A DNA stretch of 64,000 bases, from assembly GCF_037975245.1 (NCBI RefSeq), contig NC_092577.1:1856001-1920000 (forward strand). The letters are read 5' to 3'. The position numbers were made by a program, and so were the translations under genes. Position 1 is the first letter of the stretch; each line of letters begins with the position of its first letter. Source of the DNA: Apostichopus japonicus (lineage: Eukaryota; Echinodermata; Holothuroidea; Aspidochirotida; Stichopodidae). This document shows positions 44,601-51,194 of this stretch, piece after piece. The notes beneath the pieces were generated by a model. It did not search any database and was not told the DNA's origin. It was given only the letters and a program-made list of their open reading frames with translations.

Positions 44601-46559
44601 GAAAAAACAGAGGGCACAAACAAATATTCTTCATATAACATTTAGTTAATAACACCATGTATATTGCATATGAAACATTCATTTTTTCTTCAATTCTCAG
44701 TTGGGTACCCACTGACCATCATCGGTGGTATAATCGGCAAGAACACAGCTGGTAACTTCGATGCTCCTTGCCGCACCAAGAACATCTGTCGAGAGATCCC
44801 ACCTGTCCCGTGGTACCGCTCTGCCACCATGCACTGCATCATCGGAGGGTTCCTACCCTTTAGGTATGTTCTCCACCCTACACTGCATCATCTGAGGCTT
44901 TCCCCCCCACCCCCCATACAGGTGTGAAAGTATGGATCTCTACTTTCTGAAGCAGTAGTGACAGAATCTGTTCTGGTTGTTGTTCCTCACCAATGGGTAG
45001 GGTTAATGTTTTGAGCCTGGCATTTGGGTGGAGTTGGGTTTTGAGACCTCCCCCCCAGTTATATGTGGGTAGGTGTCAAATTACTCTGTGTGTCAGTGTA
45101 TGGAGTAGAAGTGTTTGGGTATGGTGTGTAGATGTCATAGGTGTGGTGTTGTTATTAAGTTTCAAACCAATGTTTTATTGGTCATTAAACATCAGTTTTG
45201 AGGTATAAAACATATATTGTGAGGTATCAAACAACTGCTGTGAGGTATGATTATCTGTTGTGAGGTATGAAAGATCTACTGTGAGGTATGACATATCTCA
45301 TGTGAGGTATCACATATCTCTTGTGAGGAATTAAATATCTCTTGTGAGGTATGAATTATCTCTTGTGAGATATGAATTATCTGTTGTGGTGAGGTATGAC
45401 ATATCGGTTGTGAGGTATCCAACATCTGTTGTGAGGCATTAAACATCTGTTGTAGGATATAAAACATTTTAATACTGAAGCAACAATACACAATATGTTT
45501 CATGTTTGGGTATTCCCTGTTCAGCATATGTTATGCCAGTAGATATTATGGCCAGTTATGCTGATATACAAACAGTTTTAGTTGTGACGTAATACATTGC
45601 GTGCTGTAATACATTGATTGTACGCTGCCTGACGGCTTCATTACACGAGCAGGTTCTGATTAAGAATGCCCGTCGACTTGCCTCTCCCTACAGTGCCATA
45701 TCGGTTGAGATGTACTACATCTTCACCACGCTGTGGGGTCGGGAACACTACACTCTCTACGGGATCCTCTTTGTGGTCTACGGAATCCTACTCAGTGTCA
45801 CGGCTTGTATCTCTGTCGCCCTCAGTTATTTCCAACTATCTAACGAGGACTATCGTTGGTGGTGGCGGTCCATATTCAGTGCTGGGTGAGTTCTGTGATC
45901 TTCTTGTCTTCTTCATGAAATAAATGTCAATGAATCGTTTGGAACATTCTGGAAGATTTGTAGAAGAGAAACTTTTTATTCCAAAAAGTGATAATAACTT
46001 GCAAATTGAGCTTTGGTCTGGACTACATCTGGAGTACATCTTTGTTGAACTTCATACATGGTATGTAGATTCAACTTGTTGAGTGCAAAAACCCTATTGA
46101 AATTGGTGGAGGTCAAAGTTCATATGCGGTCAACATGTAAATGAAAGTTTGAAAATATTGTAAACATGATAACACAAGAAGTATGTCTTTATTCAACTTG
46201 ATTCTCACATAATCCTTGGAAAATGTTAACTTACTGGCTTCACATTTAGTCAGATACATTAGTTACTTTACAGTATTTTTAATTTTGCACAAATCATATA
46301 GCAAGGAAATCACAACTGGCTTCAAGTGCTGACATGTCTTGTTTGTTTTTGCAGGTCTACCGGTTTCTTTGTATTTTTGTACTCAATCTTTTACTTCTTC
46401 AAGAGGTCATCCATGTCTGGCACGCTGCAAACAGTACAGTTCTTTGGCTATACTATCTTAGTCTGTTACATATTCTTCCTGATGCTAGGGACCGTATCTT
46501 TCTTCGCCTCTCTGAAATTCATCCGTTACATCTATACCTATGTCAAGCTCGCCTGGTGA
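23606..46559 (+). CDS. TM9SF1: TM9SF1-type nonaspanin, complete, 14 coding exons
   Basis: Transmembrane 9 superfamily proteins are nine-pass proteins of Golgi and endosomal membranes, linked to sorting of membrane proteins and, for TM9SF1, to autophagy (family knowledge). Exons: 23606-23695, 34964-35053, 36092-36173, 37263-37370, 37623-37741, 38072-38248, 39231-39302, 40327-40474, 42102-42227, 42976-43068, 43497-43607, 44701-44863, 45694-45885, 46355-46559. They total 1776 nt (591 residues and stop) with GT-AG borders and matching phases throughout; human TM9SF1 is about 606. Visible are a signal peptide (1-21), a lumenal domain with [18 protein letters not shown]-glycosylation sites at 168 and 193, a first membrane helix at 226-246, [14 protein letters not shown] after it, then eight hydrophobic helices with [28 protein letters not shown] and EDYRWWWRS. 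These assign it to TM9SF1 rather than TM9SF2-4. Oddity: the usual C-terminal KxD/E is absent; it ends YVKLAW, or YVKLA if a final intron is removed. Several introns begin with tandem copies of their own donor. Confidence 0.95.
24090..24515 (+). pseudogene. Degenerate C-terminus of a non-LTR retrotransposon ORF2
   Basis: Within TM9SF1 intron 1. Three fragments in shifting frames resemble the end of a non-LTR reverse-transcriptase protein: [20 protein letters not shown] (about 24230-24290), [19 protein letters not shown] (24325-24381, a C-x2-C-x7-H-x3-C knuckle), and [29 protein letters not shown] with a stop (24414-24515). Frameshifts separate the fragments, so this is a dead 5'-truncated insertion. 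Family identity beyond 'non-LTR ORF2' is not resolved by eye. Confidence 0.72.
25700..26046 (-). mobile_element. tRNA-derived SINE, minus strand, with (TAA)n tail
   Basis: Read on the - strand it starts with a tRNA-like head (GTGGTCAAGTGGTTAAGGCA as box A), then a decayed box B region, then TTGTGTCCATGGGCAAGTCA and CTTTATCTCCGTTGCCTCT. It shares this body with the + strand copy at 35060. It adjoins an (AAT)n tract at 25700-25746. Confidence 0.8.
26807..27000 (+). repeat. (TAA)n-headed interspersed repeat fragment
   Basis: TAATAATAATAATATAATAA, then ACTTATATAGTGCCAAA and TGCTCAAAGCGCTTTACAAA. The TATATAGCGC..CTCAAAGCGCTTTACA pattern is common in interspersed repeats of marine invertebrates (memory, not a search). 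Confidence 0.6.
27531..28312. mobile_element. Fold-back element with inverted 22-bp tandem repeats
   Basis: Left arm 27550-27681 has seven copies of a TTCGCCCAAC-containing unit (22 bp when complete: CATTTCGCCCAACCAGCCTG plus GT). Right arm 28074-28296 has eleven copies of the same unit inverted. The outermost units are variant and match each other (CACTTCGCCCAACAACCATT against the reverse of the right end), so the arms are true terminal inverted repeats. TTTTCAAT at 27531-27538 and 28305-28312 is a candidate 8-bp duplication, although the ~10 bases between it and each arm pair poorly. The ~390-bp centre contains an internal duplication. Proline-rich open frames across the right arm are repeat artefacts. 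Confidence 0.82.
32142..32216 (-). ncRNA. Possible degenerate hammerhead-like motif
   Basis: On the - strand CTGATGA (32203-32197) is followed by a GACGC..GCGTC hairpin and then GAAAC (32173-32169). Flanking CAAC and GTTG could close stem I. The order matches a hammerhead ribozyme core, as found in Penelope-like elements. However, the base pairs next to the core in stem II do not form, so it may be inactive or coincidental. Confidence 0.3.
32507..34456 (-). pseudogene. Decayed gene of an uncharacterised cysteine-rich invertebrate family
   Basis: Three exon-like pieces keep splice signals. Exon A (33976-34456) starts [10 protein letters not shown] and holds, across two frame changes, [37 protein letters not shown] and [22 protein letters not shown] before GAG|GTAAG. 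Exon B (33146-33302) holds [15 protein letters not shown] and, after a shift, [17 protein letters not shown] interrupted by two stops. Exon C (32507 to about 32905) holds [40 protein letters not shown] and a Cys-rich tail broken by an in-frame TGA at 32621-32623, after which [16 protein letters not shown] continues to a stop at 32507. I recognise the pattern (FHxxCYRRF, KDxVAIExxYHxxC, LPPTxDAL, CxC tail) from a large unannotated protein family repeated in marine invertebrate genomes; its function is unknown. The lesions mean it is not functional. Confidence 0.75.
34964..35053 (+). CDS. TM9SF1: TM9SF1 exon 2
   Basis: Residues 31-60. [20 protein letters not shown] and [10 protein letters not shown] are the most conserved part of the nonaspanin lumenal domain. 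Phase 0 at both ends. A SINE starts about 6 bp past its donor. Confidence 0.96.
35060..35437 (+). mobile_element. tRNA-derived SINE directly after the TM9SF1 exon 2 donor
   Basis: Box A TAGTGGTCAAGTGG (35067-35080) and box B GGTTCGAGTCC (35114-35124) match Pol III promoter consensus with tRNA-like spacing. The body (TTGTGTCCTTGGGCAAGGCC, then TTTATCTCCATTGCCTCT) is shared with the copy at 25757-26046. It ends in an AT-rich tail near 35437. The head starts about six bases after the donor GTAAGT; I see no clear target duplication. Confidence 0.87.
36092..36173 (+). CDS. TM9SF1: TM9SF1 exon 3
   Basis: Residues 61-87 plus one base. [20 protein letters not shown] matches the TM9SF1 [18 protein letters not shown] segment. 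Confidence 0.96.
37263..37370 (+). CDS. TM9SF1: TM9SF1 exon 4
   Basis: Carries [20 protein letters not shown] and FVV of the lumenal domain. Enters in phase 1 and leaves one base (GTG G|GTAAGT). Confidence 0.95.
37623..37741 (+). CDS. TM9SF1: TM9SF1 exon 5
   Basis: [20 protein letters not shown], then a His-rich [25 protein letters not shown] is the family signature. Its donor runs straight into four copies of ACCTCTTAAAT. Confidence 0.95.
37744..37787 (+). repeat. 11-bp repeat at the intron 5 donor, four copies
   Basis: ACCTCTTAAAT, ACCTCTTCAAT, ACCTCTTAAAT, ACCTCTTAAAG; the first copy begins at the third base of the intron, within the 5' splice site. Confidence 0.9.
38072..38248 (+). CDS. 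TM9SF1: TM9SF1 exon 6
   Basis: Residues 164-222, the end of the lumenal domain, with glycosylation sequons NIS (168) and NVT (193). It ends [13 protein letters not shown] before the first helix. The last ~40 bases are the founder copy of the 60-bp array that fills the start of intron 6. Confidence 0.95.
38205..38905 (+). repeat. 60-bp minisatellite seeded at the exon 6/intron 6 junction
   Basis: About ten intronic units with GATAAAAGATCTACTCTCAC, CCCATGAACCCTAGA and ATGAAATGAACCTG. The coding end of exon 6 (GATAAAAGATCCACTG ..) and its donor (GTATGGAATGAACCTG) align with the unit, so the junction is its first copy. Two copies still read CGTATGA at the donor position (near 38644 and 38764). 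Confidence 0.85.
39231..39302 (+). CDS. TM9SF1: TM9SF1 exon 7: first membrane helix
   Basis: [20 protein letters not shown] then LIIL; a 24-codon exon that is essentially one transmembrane helix, matching [16 protein letters not shown] of the family. Phase 0 at both ends. Confidence 0.95.
40327..40474 (+). CDS. TM9SF1: TM9SF1 exon 8: cytosolic loop
   Basis: [12 protein letters not shown], an acidic linker, then [20 protein letters not shown]. The acidic spacer is shorter than in the human protein. The final ~30 bases and the donor are repeated downstream (see the intron 8 array). Confidence 0.95.
40440..41335 (+). repeat. ~170-bp minisatellite with five intact copies of the exon 8 donor
   Basis: The exon 8 end and donor (CTTCTCTCAGCAATATTAG|GTAAGG, GT at 40475) recur with GT at 40659, 40825, 40996 and 41168, and in a diverged form at 41325 (CAAG|GTGAGC). 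The rest of the unit is purine-rich. In the exon 8 frame a TAA follows shortly after the first donor, so use of later donors would truncate the protein. Confidence 0.93.
42102..42227 (+). CDS. TM9SF1: TM9SF1 exon 9: second membrane helix
   Basis: A hydrophobic helix followed by [20 protein letters not shown], a hallmark of TM9SF1. The junction with intron 9 is repeated three more times downstream. Confidence 0.95.
42190..42600 (+). repeat. ~100-bp minisatellite seeded at the exon 9/intron 9 junction
   Basis: The exon 9 end CTCATCTATGCCCTTACGTCC followed by T|GTAAGT (GT at 42228) recurs as CTCATCTATTCCCTTACTTCC with T|GTGACT at 42329, and in further copies with GT at 42441 and 42540. All copies share GTGACTATGCT(A/G)AAACTCATT in place of the real donor, so they derive from one altered duplicate. 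C-rich spacers fill the remainder. Confidence 0.9.
42976..43068 (+). CDS. TM9SF1: TM9SF1 exon 10
   Basis: [20 protein letters not shown] then [11 protein letters not shown]. Phase 1 at both ends. Confidence 0.95.
43497..43607 (+). CDS. TM9SF1: TM9SF1 exon 11
   Basis: [20 protein letters not shown], then [17 protein letters not shown]; two helix segments around the STQALPFTT loop. Confidence 0.95.
   Translation, partial: CLSLWSGVLSTLWPGTRGPPRPSHLPQSSCLCWFGY
43973..44589. mobile_element. TTAA-flanked MITE (609 bp), Kolobok/piggyBac-like
   Basis: TTAA at 43973-43976 and 44586-44589 flanks AGCAGCATTTTGCG .. CGCAAAATGCTGCT, perfect terminal inverted repeats. TTAA target sites are used by piggyBac and Kolobok transposons (family knowledge). 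No transposase is present. It lies in TM9SF1 intron 11, ending ~110 bp before exon 12. Confidence 0.87.
44701..44863 (+). CDS. TM9SF1: TM9SF1 exon 12
   Basis: [15 protein letters not shown], then [20 protein letters not shown] and the start of the next helix. The last ~35 bases are duplicated once just inside intron 12. Confidence 0.95.
44829..44925 (+). repeat. 49-bp duplication of the exon 12/intron 12 junction
   Basis: CACTGCATCATCGGAGGGTT in exon 12 (from 44832) recurs as CACTGCATCATCTGAGGCTT from 44881. The donor AG|GTATGTTC is mirrored by ACAG|GTGTGAAAG near 44921. Confidence 0.85.
45175..45470 (+). repeat. ~21-bp minisatellite TGTTGTGAGGTATGAAACATC in intron 12
   Basis: About a dozen diverged units around TGTGAGGTATGA and ATCT. 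Each unit contains GAG|GTATG, a donor-like sequence. Confidence 0.88.
45694..45885 (+). CDS. TM9SF1: TM9SF1 exon 13
   Basis: [20 protein letters not shown], two helices, then [20 protein letters not shown]; the EDYRWWW motif is close to invariant in the family. Confidence 0.95.
46355..46559 (+). CDS. TM9SF1: TM9SF1 exon 14: last coding exon
   Basis: The last helices and C-terminus: [17 protein letters not shown] ... [20 protein letters not shown], then YTYVKLAW and TGA. The end contains a perfect donor GTGAGT at 46556. Splicing there to CAG|A at 47760 would rebuild a stop as TG|A and end the protein at KLA. Either way the family's terminal KxD/E is missing. Confidence 0.93.
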
Positions 46560-46599
46560 GTTATCAAACCATCACCTTAAATGACTCGTCATGCTGTAC

Positions 46600-47600
46600 T
46601 GCATTCAAATACACACCATTCTACTCCACAACGAGACTGTACCATTATACCCCATACCGAGCCTGTACCATGATACTCCATACTGAGACTGTCCCATTAT
46701 ACCCCACACCGAGACTGTACCAGTCTCCCCCACACAGACTGTACCATTTTATCCCACATCGAGACTGTACCCTTATACCCCACACTGCGACTGTACCATA
46801 ATACCCCACACTAAGACTGTACCATTATACCCCACACTGCGACTGTACCATTATACCCCACACTAAGACTGTACCATTATACCCCACACCGAGACTGTAC
46901 CATTCTACCCCACACTGAGACTGTACCATTCTTCCCCACACCGAGACTGTTCAATTATACCCCACACCGAGACTGTACCATTATACACCACAACGAGACT
47001 GTACCATTATACCCCACACTAAGACTGTACCATTATACCCCACACCGAGACTGTACTATTTTACCCCACAACGAGACTGTACCAGTCTCCCCCACACAGA
47101 CTGTACCATTTTATCCCACATCGAGACTGTACCCTTATACTCCACACTGCGACTGTACCATTATACCCCACACTAAGACTGTACCATTATACCCCACACC
47201 GAGACTGTACCATTCTACCCCACACTGAGACTGTACCATTCTTCCCCACACCGAGACTGTTCAATTATACCCCACACCGAGACTGTACCATTATACACCA
47301 CAACGAGACTGTACCATTATACCCCACACTAAGACTGTACCATTATACCCCACACCGAGACTGTACCATTATACCCCACACCGAGACTGTATTATTATAC
47401 CCCACACTAAGACTGTACCATTATACCCCACACCGAGACTGTACTATTATACCCCACAATAAGACTGTACCAAACTACCCCACAACGAGACTACCATAAT
47501 ACCCCACCACCATGACAGTACCAGTATACCCCACACCGAGACTGTACCATTGTACCCTACACCGAGACTGTACCATTGTACCCCACACTGTGACAAATGT
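46600..47600 (+). repeat. 26-bp minisatellite, about 36 copies
   Basis: Unit GAGACTGTACCATTATACCC then CACACC. A block containing the variant CACACAGACTGTACCATTTT near 46730 recurs near 47094, giving a higher-order period of about 364 bp. It lies between the TM9SF1 stop codon and the proposed 3' UTR acceptor. Confidence 0.93.
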
Positions 47601-47759
47601 TTGTGGTTATGATAACCTCCCTAGCTACACAGTAATAATCTCTTACTTTCTGTACCACTATACCCCACCAGGACAAAGAGTTAATGAGTTTGATAAACAA
47701 TTTGATTTTAATATTTCCTCTTTTTTGTTGTTAATATTTCTGTTCATTTTGTCTTTCAG

Positions 47760-49385
47760 ATGTCCAGGTTTTTACGGTACCAACTAATTCCAAGCTGACA
47801 ACAGAGGACAGATTGAACAGACTCAATAGCTGGAATTATGTTTTTCACACTTTGTCCTGGCTTTGGTGGGGTTTTCTCCTAACTATGTCAGTACGAACCA
47901 AATGTTTAATAATTATTCTTGGAAAGGAACCCATTTTATGATGCAGGTTGCTGAGATTGGTGATAGAAACGGAAACATTTTTTTTGTGGATTGAACCATG
48001 TTTTCTTACTAAGAGACAAATGAATTGTACTGTAAATATATCTTTTCTATTTAGCTTGTGTCAAATATTTACTTGGCAGGAGATTATGATTTCAGCTTTT
48101 TGTTTACTAAAACATCATTTTTGTTCATCCTTGTTTTTGTTGTTTTGTTTGGGAGCATTTTTGAGTAGAATGCTTTGCTTTATTTTGTTTACTGTTTTTA
48201 TTTCACATGAGCTACCAAACTGATGATGTAAAAGATTTGTATAGACTGTGAGATATTATTTTTCAAAGGTTAGTAGTGGGTTGGAAATTATTGATGAGTT
48301 TTTTAAATGGATTTGTGTGAGATCATAGAATGTTTCAAAGATTGCTATAAAAAAAGAACAAAAGTGTTTCATTTTTGAAGACTAAGCATTTTGGAAGAGG
48401 CAAGAAATTGTCGGCTAGTAAGGGGGTGAAAGCAGGTCAAAGGTCAAACCAGTGAACTTGTGGATTGGAAGTCTTAGTTGGTTCGGTAGCGATCCCTTTG
48501 TTATCCTTTAAAAGTCGTCAGAAACTTGTTGCAAGGTAACGCATGATTCCCAATTGCTATGTCTCAAGACATTTTAATCTTGTTAAGTTGCTTTGGTTTA
48601 ATTTAGTTTCAATCCTAAGATTTTCATGATTTTGGACATTTTTTTTGGACATTTATTTAATTCCCTCAAATTTAATATCCTAGAAAGAAAATTGTGTTAA
48701 TGGTGTTGTTTTAGAGAATTTTGTGGAGGTGGAGGGAGGGGTGGGAGGGGGGGGTAAGGGTGACGAAAGGAATGTGGTGGATATGGTGGTAATAATTGTG
48801 CAGTATCTTGGCATGCTACCAGTAGGATATGTAGAGAAGTGATAGTGACATATATATTTAAAGGCAACTTTAAACAAAAATAAATGAAGTTTTTTGGGGG
48901 ATTGTACACAGTGTCCCTCAGAAACTGAGTTCTGTCCTCAACCAATTAATTTAGTTTTAAGGTATTGATTGCTGCAGAGGTGTAAGGGGTTTGTTATCTC
49001 CATCCTCCTCCTCCTGCTCACCCAGTCCCCATTCCGTATCACTCCTAAAGAGGGTCGCACTTTTGGTATCTCACTGTTCCCCAGTTTTCCAGACGGCAGC
49101 TCATATTCTTCTGTTTGTCCCTTCATCCTGATGTCATAGGAGTTTATTCTTTGTCTTAAGTTTGGCCTTCTTTGATAACATGTTGTATTTCCATGATATT
49201 ATTTATTTTTTAGTAACTTGGATACCTTATAATAGTAGATTCTGGTCACAATGTATGTTTGGATTGTTCACAACCTGGTGATCTTTATTTACCTCTTTGT
49301 TCCTTTTCTCTATCTTGTAAGGAGTTCTGTTGCGATGAAAAGTAAAGTTTGGAATTCTATAATAAAACGTGGGAAAGAAAGAAAA
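47760..49385 (+). other. Probable TM9SF1 3' UTR
   Basis: A polypyrimidine tract and CAG precede 47760, pairing with the donor GTGAGT at 46556. The segment downstream has no sizeable conserved frame and is T-rich. It ends near an AATAAA at 49361-49366, followed by a purine-rich stretch. The extent is inference from these signals. Confidence 0.5.
49361..49366 (+). terminator. Candidate polyadenylation signal AATAAA
   Basis: Canonical hexamer about 1.6 kb downstream of the proposed 3' UTR acceptor; the last plausible one before the 62-bp array starts. Cleavage would fall 10-30 bp further on. Confidence 0.4.
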
Positions 49386-49559
49386 TAACACTGATGCATG
49401 TCAGAGGTTTCCCGTGGAATCATTTGCCATATTTGTGATTTTAAAATTTAACATAAAACTAAACAGTCAGATTATTGGTAAAACAGATTTTATCATTGTT
49501 TTCAATCATTTTATCTTCCAAGCGATGCTAAGACCCATAGCAATGTGGATCATTAGCTT

Positions 49560-50300
49560 CAGTAGAGCAGCATCACTGCAGCCAGGCTGCGTTAGATATA
49601 ATCTCAAAGGTCGGTTGCTGAGGGGGCTGCAGCATCACTGCAGCCAGGATGTGTTAGGCATAATCTCAAAGGTCAGACTCTGTTGGGGCTGCAGCATCAC
49701 TGCAGCCAGGCTGTGTTAGACATAATCTCAAAGGTCTGAGGGGGCTGCAGCATCACTGCAGTTAGGCTGCGTTAGACATAATCTCAAAATTGTATGCTGA
49801 GGGGGCTGCATTAGACAATCTCAAAGGTCAGACGCTGAGGAGGCCGCAGCGTCACTGCAGCCAGGCTGCATAAGATATTATCTCAAAGGTCGGATGCTGA
49901 GGGCCTGCAGCATCACTGCAGTTAGGCTGCGTTAGACATAATCTCAAAGGTCGGTTACTGAGGGGGCTGCAGCATCACTGCAGCCAGGCTGCGTAAGACA
50001 TAATCTCAAAGGTCGGATGCTGAGGGGGCTGCAGCATCACTGCAGCCAGGATGCGTTAGACATAATCTCAAAGGTCGGTTTCTGAGGGGGCCGGAGCATC
50101 ACTGCAGCCAGGCTGCGTTAGACATAATCTCAAAGGTCGGATGCTGAGGGGGCTGCAGCATCACTGCAGCCAGGATGTGTTAGACATAATCTCAAAGGTC
50201 GGTTGCTGACCTGGCTGCAGCATCACTGCAGTTAGGCTGTGTTGGACATAATCTCAAATCAGACGCTGAGGGGGCTGCAGTATCACAGCAGTCAGGCTGC
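49560..50300 (+). repeat. 62-bp minisatellite, about 12 copies
   Basis: Unit CTGCAGCATCACTGCAGCCA, then GGCTGCGTTAGACATAATCT, CAAAGGTCGG and TTGCTGAGGGGG. It is GC-richer than its surroundings; some copies carry deletions. It lies just past the proposed TM9SF1 transcript end. Confidence 0.92.
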
Positions 50301-51061
50301 CAAGGACATATTTTGTGCTCTGTGGTTACATACTACAGTAGGCACTGTTGGTATGTAGAGCTTGAAGCCATGCTTGCAGCTTTTGTAGCTAAACAGGGTG
50401 TCAGCAGGTCTGAAGGTGACAATGTGAACAGAATCAAATTTTACTAAAGCTCACTCTTTCAACCTTCACACGGAGCAAAAAATTGATACGATTGTCTTTG
50501 TTTGATCGTTTCAAATTAGCAATAAGATACACAGCGATGCGTTTGCTCCCAAGAAATGTCTCATTAGCATAGCTAATTGGTAAACCATTCACTATCAAAG
50601 TGGAGATATCTGTATTATTCATTAGAATGACAAGAAAAGCCATTTGACTATGTTCAGTGCAGGGTTTCACAGTGCATAATGTTTCCTCAATCATTTACTT
50701 GATTTTAATGTACTCATTTTGTTATTGTACATAGTAACGTATAGCCATACATAGCCTAAAAGGGTTGCCTGGTGTTTTAAGAACACTAAGGCTTTGGTGA
50801 CAGATACCAAACTATTCTTGAAGTTGGCCTGAGAAATATCAGGCAGTTTAATTTACCGTCAAAATAAAATCTCCTTATTTGGTTGTTTGTGGGTTTCTAC
50901 TTGCCAATGGAGTTTTGCTGGTATGAGAACATTATAATCAAATGTGAGGCTGTCAAAGAGTCAACCATTTAGCATTTGTCAAACTCAGCTCTGCCTGCAG
51001 ATCCCAAAGGAGCAGTTGATATAAATATTAGCCAATGAGAGACTTGAGAGGCATTGCGTAG

Positions 51062-51194
51062 TTAAAGGGTAAATAGGAGCATTTTAAACTTGATAAAATG
51101 AAAGTTGACTGCTAGCATTGTTCTACATTCTGTTCTACATTTTGGAGATATTCACTCTTTTCAAATATACTAAATCCCTGGAATGCTCCTTTAA
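51062..51194. mobile_element. Small TTAA-flanked MITE candidate (125 bp)
   Basis: TTAA at 51062-51065 and 51191-51194. The left end AAGGGTAAATAGGAGCATTT and the right end GGAATGCTCCT share inverted AGGAGCATT, with a 9-base insertion on the left. Confidence 0.5.

Noticed and set aside
49369..49719. 116-codon frame after TM9SF1
   Set aside because: Its second half is the 62-bp minisatellite and the first half has no homology.
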